DNA of 33,184 bases, taken from NCBI RefSeq assembly GCF_028618695.1, contig NZ_JAQIVI010000146.1, forward strand, positions 1-33,184. The letters run 5' to 3'. Every line of letters starts with the position of its first letter. Position 1 is the stretch's first letter. Shown in pieces: positions 24,170-30,952 of the stretch. The notes beneath the pieces are model-generated. The model searched no databases. It was not told where the DNA came from and was given only the letters and a program-made list of their open reading frames with translations. This DNA comes from Natrinema soli (GTDB taxonomy: Archaea > Halobacteriota > Halobacteria > Halobacteriales > Natrialbaceae). Both the position numbers and the translations under genes were made by a program.

Positions 24170-25495
24170 TCACTCGGCGTATCCAAGATCCGAGAGACGC
24201 TCTTGCACGTCCGAAGACAGATCTACATCGGAGCCAGTTGCCCGCTCCCGAGGAACGTACTCTAGAAGGCGTTCTTTCACATTCGAATCGGGGACAGGGT
24301 CGCCAGTTTCAAAGTCAATCACCAGCGACCGGTCGTCCATCGGGACGTAAATGAGGTGATCGTCATCCACAGTGACGCTGATTTGGTTCGGCCCATACGC
24401 AATTTCTTGAGAGAGCATCGGCTCGTTTGCCGGGACAGGATCTTGAAGCGGCCGCCCGTCAAACTCGAGGGGCACGTCCGCTCCTAACTCCTGAAGGATC
24501 GTCGGCACGATGTCGGTCGAACTCCGCCGTGATTCAGCGGACGGAATTCCGTCGATAGTCGTCGCGATTGGGACTTCGAGAACTGGCGGAACGAGTGCGT
24601 GGCCGTGACCGACGCCACTGATTCCGCGGGAGTCCTCGAAATGAGCTTCCTCGAATTCATCGTACTCCCAGAACTCCTCTCCATGGTCGCTGGTCACGAT
24701 GACGAGGGCTTCATCCAGGTCTACTAATGCATCGAGTGCGCGCTCAATCTGCTCGTCGACGTAGCGGACGAGCGTGTCATACAGGAGTTCCCGCGCGGAA
24801 CGGTACTCTTCAAACGCCTCGCTCTGCTTGTCACCTGACGTGAATCGCCAGCGGTCAATTCCGTCAAGATTCGGAATCTCCCCGAAATAGTTGGTCTCGG
24901 GTTCGTGAAGTGGCTCATGCAGATCGCCTAATTGAACGTAGCCAAACTTCGGACTAGATTCCGCATTCCACCAATCACTCATTTCCGAGAGGAGCGTTTC
25001 GGCATCCGCATCATGGCGTCGTTTCATGGACTTGAATCGGCCTTCGACCGGAACAGCAGCGGTCCCGATCGCCGTGAGGAACTGCGTCTCATAGCCGTTT
25101 GCATCAAGCAATTCGGCGATCGTATAGACATCGTCACGGACGCCGTTTGGAGGATTGCTGAGGTCCTGATTCCGCGACGAGTCATCCGGATACGCAGCAC
25201 CGTGCCTGTGTGGATACAAACCGGTGAGAATGGACGGAACTGAGCTGAATGTCCACGGTGCAGCTGCAATCGCTGGTGTGAATGAGTTCAACGAATCAAT
25301 GAACGGGGTTGTATCACGCCGATAGCCGGTTCGGGAGATCCGGTCGTTGCGCAGGCAATCGATCGTGATGACGAGGACATTCTGGGGTTCGTCTATAGTG
25401 ACCGCTGGAACCTTCCTTGATCTCGATTCGAACGCTATCCGGCTTCGATACCGCCGGAACGCGTCGAGACCGGTTTTCGCGAACTCTTTGAGCAT
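24170..25495 (-). CDS. Sulfatase-family (alkaline phosphatase superfamily) enzyme
   Basis: This 441-residue protein has first metal motif VLVITIDCLRNDRISRTGYR (Asp46), nucleophile region AAPWTFSSVPSILTGLYPHR (Thr82), and second metal site VIVTSDHGEEFWEYDEFEE with GVGHGHALVPPVLEVPI. The DHLSxYGY element is altered to NDRISRTGY. The first ~35 residues are basic and helical without a signal peptide or membrane segment. The C-terminus ends QERLSDLGYAE, the window-wide signature. The ATG at 25495 is used. The gene is divergent from rmlA across about 105 bases and convergent with rmlC, so it sits inside the rhamnose block. A role in modifying the rhamnose-containing glycan is an inference. Confidence 0.85.
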   Translation of the reverse strand: MLKEFAKTGLDAFRRYRSRIAFESRSRKVPAVTIDEPQNVLVITIDCLRNDRISRTGYRRDTTPFIDSLNSFTPAIAAAPWTFSSVPSILTGLYPHRHGAAYPDDSSRNQDLSNPPNGVRDDVYTIAELLDANGYETQFLTAIGTAAVPVEGRFKSMKRRHDADAETLLSEMSDWWNAESSPKFGYVQLGDLHEPLHEPETNYFGEIPNLDGIDRWRFTSGDKQSEAFEEYRSARELLYDTLVRYVDEQIERALDALVDLDEALVIVTSDHGEEFWEYDEFEEAHFEDSRGISGVGHGHALVPPVLEVPIATTIDGIPSAESRRSSTDIVPTILQELGADVPLEFDGRPLQDPVPANEPMLSQEIAYGPNQISVTVDDDHLIYVPMDDRSLVIDFETGDPVPDSNVKERLLEYVPRERATGSDVDLSSDVQERLSDLGYAE

Positions 25496-25600
25496 TATCG
25501 GATGATTTTGGCCAAGCTCTATAACAGTTTTCTTAGACTTGTTGAATCAGATACTCCGACAAACGAACGGTATTTCAATCAGTATGAGAATGATGATACC
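25496..25600. promoter_or_regulatory. Divergent promoter region, sulfatase-family gene / rmlA
   Basis: This intergenic stretch separates the starts of the two divergent genes and is AT-rich near rmlA (CAGTATGAGAATGATGATACC). An ATG at 25502 is in frame with rmlA, but the 33 extra residues do not belong to the family, so I treat this as non-coding. Confidence 0.4.
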
Positions 25601-26674
25601 ATGAAAGGCGTCCTGCTATCGGGGGGGACGGGGTCGCGGCTCCGCCCGATCACCCACACCGGCCCGAAACAGCTCGTGCCCGTCGCGAACAAACCGGTCC
25701 TTGAGTACGCGATTGAGGACCTCAAGGAAGCCGGCGTCACCGAAATCGGCGTCATCCTCGGCCACAAGGGCCGCGAGGAGATTCAGGAACTGCTCGGCGA
25801 TGGCAGCGACTACGGCGTCGAGATCACGTACATCGTCCAGGGGAATCCACTCGGCCTCGCCCACGCCGCGGGCTGTGCGCGCGATTTCGTCGGTGACGAC
25901 GACTTCGTGATGTATCTCGGGGATAACATCCTCAAGCAGGGGATCGCGGAGCTCGTCGAGAGCTTCGAGCGCGGCGACTACGGCGCCGGGATCGCGCTCC
26001 AAGAGGTCGATAATCCCCAGCAGTTCGGGATCGCCGACGTCGATGACGACGGCACCGTCACGCAGCTCATCGAGAAGCCCGACGACCCCCCAACCAATCT
26101 CGCGCTCATCGGGATCTATGTCTTCTCGAACGAAGTCTTCGATGTCATTGAGCGCCTCGAGCCGTCGTGGCGCGGCGAGCTCGAGATCACGGACGCGATC
26201 CAGACGCTCTTGGAAGACGGGCACTCGATCGACTCCCACGTCGTCCGTGGCTGGTGGAAGGACACGGGGAAACCGGAGGACATCCTTGAGGCCAATCGCC
26301 TAGTACTAGAGGACGATCACCTCGAGCGTGAGGGCCGGATTGCGCCTGAGGCAACCGTCGAGGGACGGGTTGCTCTCGCCGAAACGGCGACCATCGAAGA
26401 CGGCGCCGTCGTCCGCGGCCCGGTCTCGATCGCCGCAAACACGGTGATCGAGTCGGGCACCTACGTCGGGCCATACACGGCTATCGGCTCGGACTCAACC
26501 CTCGAGGGCGTTCATATCGAGAACAGCGTCGTCATCGGCGAGTCGACAATTGAAACGAACGGCAAGATCGTGGACAGTCTCCTCGGTCGCGGTGCGGATA
26601 TCGGCCGCGCGGATGACGACCTCCCGGAGGGGCGGCGCCTCGTCGTCGGCGAGAACTCGCAGCTCAAACTCTAA
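25601..26674 (+). CDS. rmlA: Glucose-1-phosphate thymidylyltransferase (long form)
   Basis: This 357-residue enzyme makes dTDP-glucose from glucose-1-phosphate and dTTP, the first step to dTDP-L-rhamnose (Agl11-like). The N-terminus has the nucleotide loop MKGVLLSGGTGSRLRPITHT and GPKQLVPVANKPVLEYAI. The metal and sugar sites follow: DFVMYLGDNIL, GIALQEVDNPQQFGIADVD, and a WRGELEITDAI and WWKDTGKPEDILEANRLVL region. The C-terminal ~110 residues form a left-handed beta-helix (hexapeptide pattern VVRGPVSIAANTVIESGTYV), characteristic of the long archaeal/RmlA-long class. The start at 25601 matches the family N-terminus. The zinc-ribbon gene follows after 2 bases, so the two are cotranscribed. 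Confidence 0.92.
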   Translation: MKGVLLSGGTGSRLRPITHTGPKQLVPVANKPVLEYAIEDLKEAGVTEIGVILGHKGREEIQELLGDGSDYGVEITYIVQGNPLGLAHAAGCARDFVGDDDFVMYLGDNILKQGIAELVESFERGDYGAGIALQEVDNPQQFGIADVDDDGTVTQLIEKPDDPPTNLALIGIYVFSNEVFDVIERLEPSWRGELEITDAIQTLLEDGHSIDSHVVRGWWKDTGKPEDILEANRLVLEDDHLEREGRIAPEATVEGRVALAETATIEDGAVVRGPVSIAANTVIESGTYVGPYTAIGSDSTLEGVHIENSVVIGESTIETNGKIVDSLLGRGADIGRADDDLPEGRRLVVGENSQLKL

Positions 26675-26676
26675 CC

Positions 26677-26856
26677 ATGCGCATCATCACGCACACCTGC
26701 ACGGACTGTGGCACCGTCGTCTCGGCGAACGAACTCGAAGGTAATCGCGTCATGAAGTGTCCGGGCCTCGACTGTGAGAACGTGCTCCGGTTTGCGGATC
26801 TCCCACAGGAGGACCGCCAGTTCTTCCTCGAACACGTCGAGCAATACGAGCTCTAG
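26677..26856 (+). CDS. 59-residue zinc-ribbon protein between rmlA and rmlD
   Basis: The ATG at 26677 is 2 bases after the rmlA stop. The 59-residue product has CTDCG near residues 8-12 and CPGLDC near residues 29-34, a CxxC...CxxxxC zinc-ribbon pattern. An acidic helical tail follows (LPQEDRQFFLEHVEQYEL). Codons are GC-rich at the third position, like those of rmlA, which supports real coding. Its stop (26854-26856) overlaps the stop of the convergent rmlD gene in the bases CTAG. I know no function; a cofactor-like or regulatory partner of the rhamnose pathway is possible. Confidence 0.75.
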   Translation: MRIITHTCTDCGTVVSANELEGNRVMKCPGLDCENVLRFADLPQEDRQFFLEHVEQYEL

Positions 26857-27740
26857 AACTGCGCCTCGATCGCCCGTAACTCGTCCTCGAGCGGCGGTTG
26901 CTGCCGCCCGAGTTCGTGTTCGACCGCAGTCACATCGAGACACGTGTACGCTGGTCGCGCCGCTGGTCTCGAGATATCTGCCTGTTCGCTCTCGTTGATC
27001 AAGGTCTCATCAGCCCCCTGTATCCGAGCGATCTCGTGGCCAAACTCGTACGGCGTCACGCACGAGCGGCTTGCAACGTGATACGTTCCCTCCGCACTCG
27101 TCTCGAGGAGCTCGAGGATCGTTTCCGCGGCCTGGCTGGCTCGAGTCGGTGTGAGGTGCTGATCGACGAAGAGCGGGACCTCGTCGTCCGATCGTAGCGT
27201 ATCACGAACCCAGGACGGAAAACCGACGAGATCGTCGGTATCGCCGCGAACCCCGTAAACGAACGAGAGTCGGACTACTAGACTCTCACCAGCGATGGCG
27301 CGGACGGCTTCCTCGCCAGCCAGCTTCGATTCGCCGTAGACCTGGATCGGATCCGTCGACGCCGTTTCGTCGTACGGCTCCGATGTGTCCCCATCGAAGA
27401 CGTAGTCCGTCGACACATGAACGAACGGAACGTCGCGCGCTGCACAGCAACTGGCGAGGTCTCCCGGAGCTGTCCCGTTGACGTCGAACGCGGCCTCGCG
27501 ATCCGACTCGCAGCCGTCCACGTCCGTCATGGCAGCACAGTTGACCACGACCTCGGGCTGATAGTCGTCAAGGATCGTTCGGAACGCGTCTGTCTCCCGA
27601 ACGTCGTGGTGCTCGAGTGAGATATCGAAATCGGGTGCGTTCGAATGGTACGTCCCAACCACATCGATCGATCGCTCGAGGCACCGACTGACGAGCGCGC
27701 TTCCGAGTAAACCACCGGAGCCGAGAACGAGTACGTCCAT
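26853..27740 (-). CDS. rmlD: dTDP-4-dehydrorhamnose reductase
   Basis: This 295-residue short-chain dehydrogenase performs the last step of dTDP-L-rhamnose synthesis using NAD(P)H (Agl14-like). The Rossmann loop is MDVLVLGSGGLLGSALVSRC. VVVNCAAMTDVDGCESD is the usual RmlD segment, followed by PFVHVSTDYVFDGDTSEPY and the catalytic YGESKLAGEEAV (Tyr-x-x-x-Lys). FVDQHLTPTRASQAAETILE is also family-typical. The ATG at 27740 matches the family N-terminus; an upstream in-frame ATG at 27785 would add 15 unlikely residues. The gene is divergent from rmlB over about 53 bases and overlaps the zinc-ribbon gene at its stop. Confidence 0.92.
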   Translation of the reverse strand: MDVLVLGSGGLLGSALVSRCLERSIDVVGTYHSNAPDFDISLEHHDVRETDAFRTILDDYQPEVVVNCAAMTDVDGCESDREAAFDVNGTAPGDLASCCAARDVPFVHVSTDYVFDGDTSEPYDETASTDPIQVYGESKLAGEEAVRAIAGESLVVRLSFVYGVRGDTDDLVGFPSWVRDTLRSDDEVPLFVDQHLTPTRASQAAETILELLETSAEGTYHVASRSCVTPYEFGHEIARIQGADETLINESEQADISRPAARPAYTCLDVTAVEHELGRQQPPLEDELRAIEAQF

Positions 27741-27795
27741 GTACACACTGGTTTTCCGAAACTGTAAATATATGCTGGGATACACATGGGTGTAT
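27741..27795. promoter_or_regulatory. Divergent rmlD/rmlB promoter with palindrome
   Basis: The 53-base gap contains TAAATATATG (27765-27774), a TATA-like element for rmlB that would give a nearly leaderless transcript. The palindrome ATACACATGGGTGTAT (27780-27795; 6-base arms, 4-base centre) covers the rmlB start codon region, and a related TGTACACA lies at the rmlD start (27739-27746). A regulator binding here could control both directions. The motifs are seen; their use is inferred. Confidence 0.45.
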
Positions 27796-28717
27796 GCAAA
27801 TACTTGTTACCGGTGGTGCGGGATTCATCGGTTCCAACTACGTCCGCTATCTCCTCGAGAACCGCGAGGACGATGTCGTCACGCTCGACGCGTTGACCTA
27901 CGCGGGATCACTCGACAACCTCGACGGCGTACTTGATCATCCCCGACACGAATTTGTCGAGGGCAGTATCTGTGATCATGACCTCGTCACCGATCTCGTT
28001 TCGGATGTCGATGCGATCGTCAACTTCGCGGCCGAATCGCACGTGGATCGCTCGATCGAGGGCGCCGGTTCGTTCGTCACGACGAACGTTCAGGGAACCC
28101 AGACGCTTCTCGAGGCCGCACTCGATGCGGATATCGATCGCTTTCTCCAGATCTCGACCGACGAGGTGTACGGACAGATTCTCGACGGCACCTTCAGCGA
28201 GGACGATCGGTTGAATCCGCGGAATCCCTACGCTGCGACGAAAGCCAGTGCCGATTTGCTGGCGAAAAGTTACGGGACGACGCACGACCTGCCCGTGCTC
28301 ATCACGCGCACGTGTAACAACTTCGGTCCGCGCCAGCACACGGAGAAACTCATTCCGAAGTTCATCCGAAACGCCGCTGCAGGCAACGAGCTCCCCGTCT
28401 ACGGTGATGGGTCGAACGTCCGCGAGTGGATTTACGTCGAGGACAACTGTCGCGCACTCGACGTTGTGCTCCGGGAGGGCGAGCCGGGCGAGGTGTACAA
28501 TATCGGCTCCGGCGAAGAGCGGACGAACCTCGAAGTGACCGAAGCGATCCTCGACGCCGTTGGTGGGTCGGACGACCAGATCACGTTCGTCGAGGACCGC
28601 GCCGGCCACGACCAGCGATATGCCCTCGAGACGAACAAGATCGAGCGCCTCGGCTGGGAACCGCAGTGGTCCTTCGAGGACGGACTGGAGCAGACGGTCG
28701 ACTATCACCGTCCGTGA
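27794..28717 (+). CDS. rmlB: dTDP-glucose 4,6-dehydratase
   Basis: This 307-residue extended short-chain dehydrogenase converts dTDP-glucose to the 4-keto-6-deoxy sugar, the second step of the rhamnose pathway (Agl12-like). It begins MQILVTGGAGFIGSNYVRYL. The family elements LDALTYAGSLDNL, VNFAAESHVDRSI, FLQISTDEVYGQI (catalytic Thr-Asp-Glu), NPYAATKASADLL (Tyr-x-x-x-Lys), and TRTCNNFGPRQHTEKLIPKF are all intact. The length is slightly under the usual 320-350. The ATG at 27794 fits the family. The Nudix gene starts 9 bases after its stop, with a Shine-Dalgarno sequence overlapping the stop codon. Confidence 0.93.
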   Translation: MQILVTGGAGFIGSNYVRYLLENREDDVVTLDALTYAGSLDNLDGVLDHPRHEFVEGSICDHDLVTDLVSDVDAIVNFAAESHVDRSIEGAGSFVTTNVQGTQTLLEAALDADIDRFLQISTDEVYGQILDGTFSEDDRLNPRNPYAATKASADLLAKSYGTTHDLPVLITRTCNNFGPRQHTEKLIPKFIRNAAAGNELPVYGDGSNVREWIYVEDNCRALDVVLREGEPGEVYNIGSGEERTNLEVTEAILDAVGGSDDQITFVEDRAGHDQRYALETNKIERLGWEPQWSFEDGLEQTVDYHRP

Positions 28718-28726
28718 GGACGACGG

Positions 28727-29182
28727 ATGGCTGACAACGATCGCTGGATAGCCTCGGAGGAGTGGGACGTCGTCGTCGACAACGTGCCGATCGTCTCGGT
28801 CGACTTGATCGTCAAATACGAGGGCGGTGTCCTGCTCGGGTTGCGCGAGAACGAGCCAGCGAAAGGTGAGTGGTTCGTGCCCGGCGGCACCGTCCTCAAG
28901 AACGAGCGGCTGACGGAGGCCGTCCAGCGAGTCGCCGAGACGGAGCTCGGCTGTGACGTTGAGATTCACGAGAAGCTCGGCGTCTTCGAGCACTTCTACG
29001 ACACCTCCGAAATCGACGGTGTCGATAGCAAACACTACGTCGCCACTGCGTTCGTCGTCGAACCAGTCGACGATCAGCAGGTAGTGGTATCCGACGACCA
29101 ACACAGTCACCTCCGTGTGGTCGACCCGCCAGTCGAGGACCTCCATCCGTACGTACAACGGTATCTCGAGCAGCTCCCGTAG
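28727..29182 (+). CDS. Nudix hydrolase, GDP-mannose mannosyl hydrolase-like
   Basis: This 151-residue Nudix protein resembles the GDP-mannose mannosyl hydrolase (Gmm/WcaH) subgroup. The N-terminal IASEEWDVVVDNVPIVSVDL and the RENEPAKGEWFVPGGTVLKN segment are typical of it. The Nudix box is altered (GGTVLKNERLTEAVQRVAET, lacking the REUxEE glutamates), which is also a feature of that subgroup, where the glycosyl-phosphate C-O bond is cut rather than the pyrophosphate. It may tune nucleotide-sugar pools for glycan synthesis. It follows rmlB by 9 bases with GAGG upstream, so it is probably in the same transcript. The actual sugar nucleotide is not known. Confidence 0.85.
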   Translation: MADNDRWIASEEWDVVVDNVPIVSVDLIVKYEGGVLLGLRENEPAKGEWFVPGGTVLKNERLTEAVQRVAETELGCDVEIHEKLGVFEHFYDTSEIDGVDSKHYVATAFVVEPVDDQQVVVSDDQHSHLRVVDPPVEDLHPYVQRYLEQLP

Positions 29183-29209
29183 CCGAGAACCAACTGTGGG
29201 TTCCGTCCG

Positions 29210-29758
29210 TTACGTCTCCCGATCGGGGCCGCGTACAGACAGCCTTTCGGAGAGTGAGCCTCTGGCATAAATGATGAGAAAGGTTAGTCCAGAGAGAACG
29301 CCATACCCGTTCACCAGCGGATAGGCCGCACGGCTCCGGTTGGGAGCATCGGTCGCAACTGCTGGCGCAGGATTCCGAACCCCGGTGGTTCCGACGGTGT
29401 CACCAAGGACGAGTTCGGTGGGATAGGTGAGTCCGAACCCGACATTAGACAGTGGATACAGGAACGTGACTGGGCCACCGTTGAGAAAGTCGAGCAGGAG
29501 GTGACTGAACAGGAGCGTGATAATCACGATCGCATACGTCGAGTCGTCTCGGTGCCAGCGTTCGGCAACGAACACGATACCGCCAAGCAGCCCTAAGGTG
29601 ATAATCGAATGCAGCGCTCCTTGGAGGCCGAGCAGTTTGTCGATATCCGGAAGGACTGCAAAGCCTGCCAACAACAGATACGACGGCGACGGAAAGAGCG
29701 CCGGTCGTACCACGTACGCAACCGTGATTGGGAGAAAGAGATGGGTGAGTAGATCCAT
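29210..29758 (-). CDS. Membrane-bound metal-dependent hydrolase (YdjM/DUF457-like)
   Basis: This 182-residue protein has about four membrane segments. It carries the family's conserved polar positions: MDLLTHLFLPITVAY at the N-terminus (His in a helix), FAVLPDIDKLLGL, ALHSIITLGLLGG, and LFSHLLLDFLNGGPVTFLYP. These histidines and aspartates probably bind a metal at the membrane face. The family is described as YdjM/LexA-regulated membrane hydrolases of unclear substrate. It is convergent with the Nudix gene and ends 28 bases from it. Its presence may be incidental to glycan synthesis. Confidence 0.8.
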   Translation of the reverse strand: MDLLTHLFLPITVAYVVRPALFPSPSYLLLAGFAVLPDIDKLLGLQGALHSIITLGLLGGIVFVAERWHRDDSTYAIVIITLLFSHLLLDFLNGGPVTFLYPLSNVGFGLTYPTELVLGDTVGTTGVRNPAPAVATDAPNRSRAAYPLVNGYGVLSGLTFLIIYARGSLSERLSVRGPDRET

Positions 29759-29831
29759 GTGCGTTGTAAGCAGATTACCGGAGAGTCAGTTGAGCGTTTG
29801 GATTGAAGAAGTGAAAAAGATTCGGTGAGTG

Positions 29832-30650
29832 TTATAGTCGCGACGATCGGACAGCGGAGATATGAGTAGTACTATGTTCACATGTAGCGCGGTCGCGCAG
29901 CCGTTCCATCAGGTCTTCTTTGTCCTGGGCCCGCCCGGCGCGCTCGGTAATGTTCTCCAGATCCTGCAGCCACGCCGGATCCTCGGTCGTCTTCTCCGTG
30001 CTCACTTCGCTCCCGAGCGAGCGGAAGCCGGCGAAGGACTTCGGCGAGATCGGCACATCGGCCTGGTCGACGCCCTCAGGTAGATCTTCGGCCGACTGCG
30101 GGACGTAGCCGTCCTCCGGGAACGCCACCACGGTATCCGGAATCCGGAACCACGTAGTTCCAGACGACGTCCCACACGTCGGTTTCGTCGAACTGGAGGA
30201 TGGGCTGGATGCGATCGTGGGGTGGGTGGATCTCGGGGGCGTGGCGGGGCGAGAAGAACGTCCCATCGGCGCGGGCATCCCGTTCGTCCCACCGGACGCC
30301 GGGGATGACGCCATCGATCGCGTCCGCCTCGAGCGCGTCGGTGAGCGCGACCGTCTTCAGGAGATGGTTCCCGACGTACGTATCGAGCAGGAACGGGAAC
30401 GTGTCCTCCTCATACTCGAGGAGCTCGCGGACGTGGTGTTGGTTGTGCTCGGACAGGGCCGAAATTGGATGTCGTCGGTTCGAGGCCGTGCCCGTCAACG
30501 TACGCGCCGGCGTCCTCGTTGCGCGCGTACACGAGGTCGATCTCCCACTCATCGGCCCAGTAGTCAACGAAGTCCGTAATCTCGTCGAAGTGTTAATAGT
30601 GGTCGATAAACACCGCAGTCGGCTTCTCGTAGCCGAACAGGGGCAGACTC
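29832..30650 (-). pseudogene. Decayed PAPS-reductase-family (CysH-like) gene
   Basis: Minus-strand frames together give GYEKPTAVFIDHY, a stop, HFDEITDFVDYWADEWEIDL and VYARNEDAGAYVDGHGLEP. After a shift come ISALSEHNQHHVRELLEYEE, TFPFLLDTYVGNHLLKTVAL and HAPEIHPPHDRIQPILQFDE, then FAGFRSLGSEVSTEKTTEDP and AGRAQDKEDLMERLRD. These are the body of the haloarchaeal phosphoadenosine-phosphosulfate reductase / PP-loop family. The N-terminal PP-loop (SGGKDS-type) is missing. At least one stop and two frameshifts are present, and the normal end is replaced after MERLRD. The intact gene would have handled activated sulfate or a related adenylated substrate. Confidence 0.75.
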
Positions 30651-30952
30651 GACAAGGGCGAGTCCGGTCGGCTCCGTCACCGCCCGCGACACGCGCGGAA
30701 CCTCTCCAATGTGAGACGTCACCTAGGTATGCTGTCCATCCCGCTGCGGTGACGCTGCTTCACGGGTCGGCAGTCGCACGTGTCCTCGCCATGTGGACGA
30801 TCGCGCCAGTGAGTGCAAGTTGTACGCCTTCGTCGTGGCCCCCTTCTCCTGTGAGCAGTGGACTCTTGGATCGTCGGTTGCCACTCACTGATCGAGCGCC
30901 AGCAGTATTGAATATCCGAACGGTTTTGTCCGTGCACCGTCCCCCACCGTTC
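30651..30952. other. Unassigned region before the phosphodiesterase gene
   Basis: I see no supported gene here. The plus-strand frame that joins this region to the downstream gene is an accidental extension running through the CysH-like remnant. A short AT-containing stretch, TATTGAATATCC (30906-30917), lies about 35-45 bases before the next ATG and could be its promoter. Confidence 0.3.

Noticed and set aside
25502..25600. N-terminal extension of rmlA from the ATG at 25502
   Set aside because: The family N-terminus MKGVLLSGGTGSR starts at 25601, and the extra 33 residues do not resemble any part of the enzyme.
27908..29158. Large minus-strand frame opposite rmlB and the Nudix gene
   Set aside because: It is an antisense shadow of two well-supported genes, and its translation has no motif.
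30200..30952. Long N-terminal extension of the phosphodiesterase
   Set aside because: The in-frame stretch runs antisense through the CysH-like remnant and is Arg/Ser/Pro-rich; the family N-terminus (FDKL...VVFLGIDG) starts at 30953.
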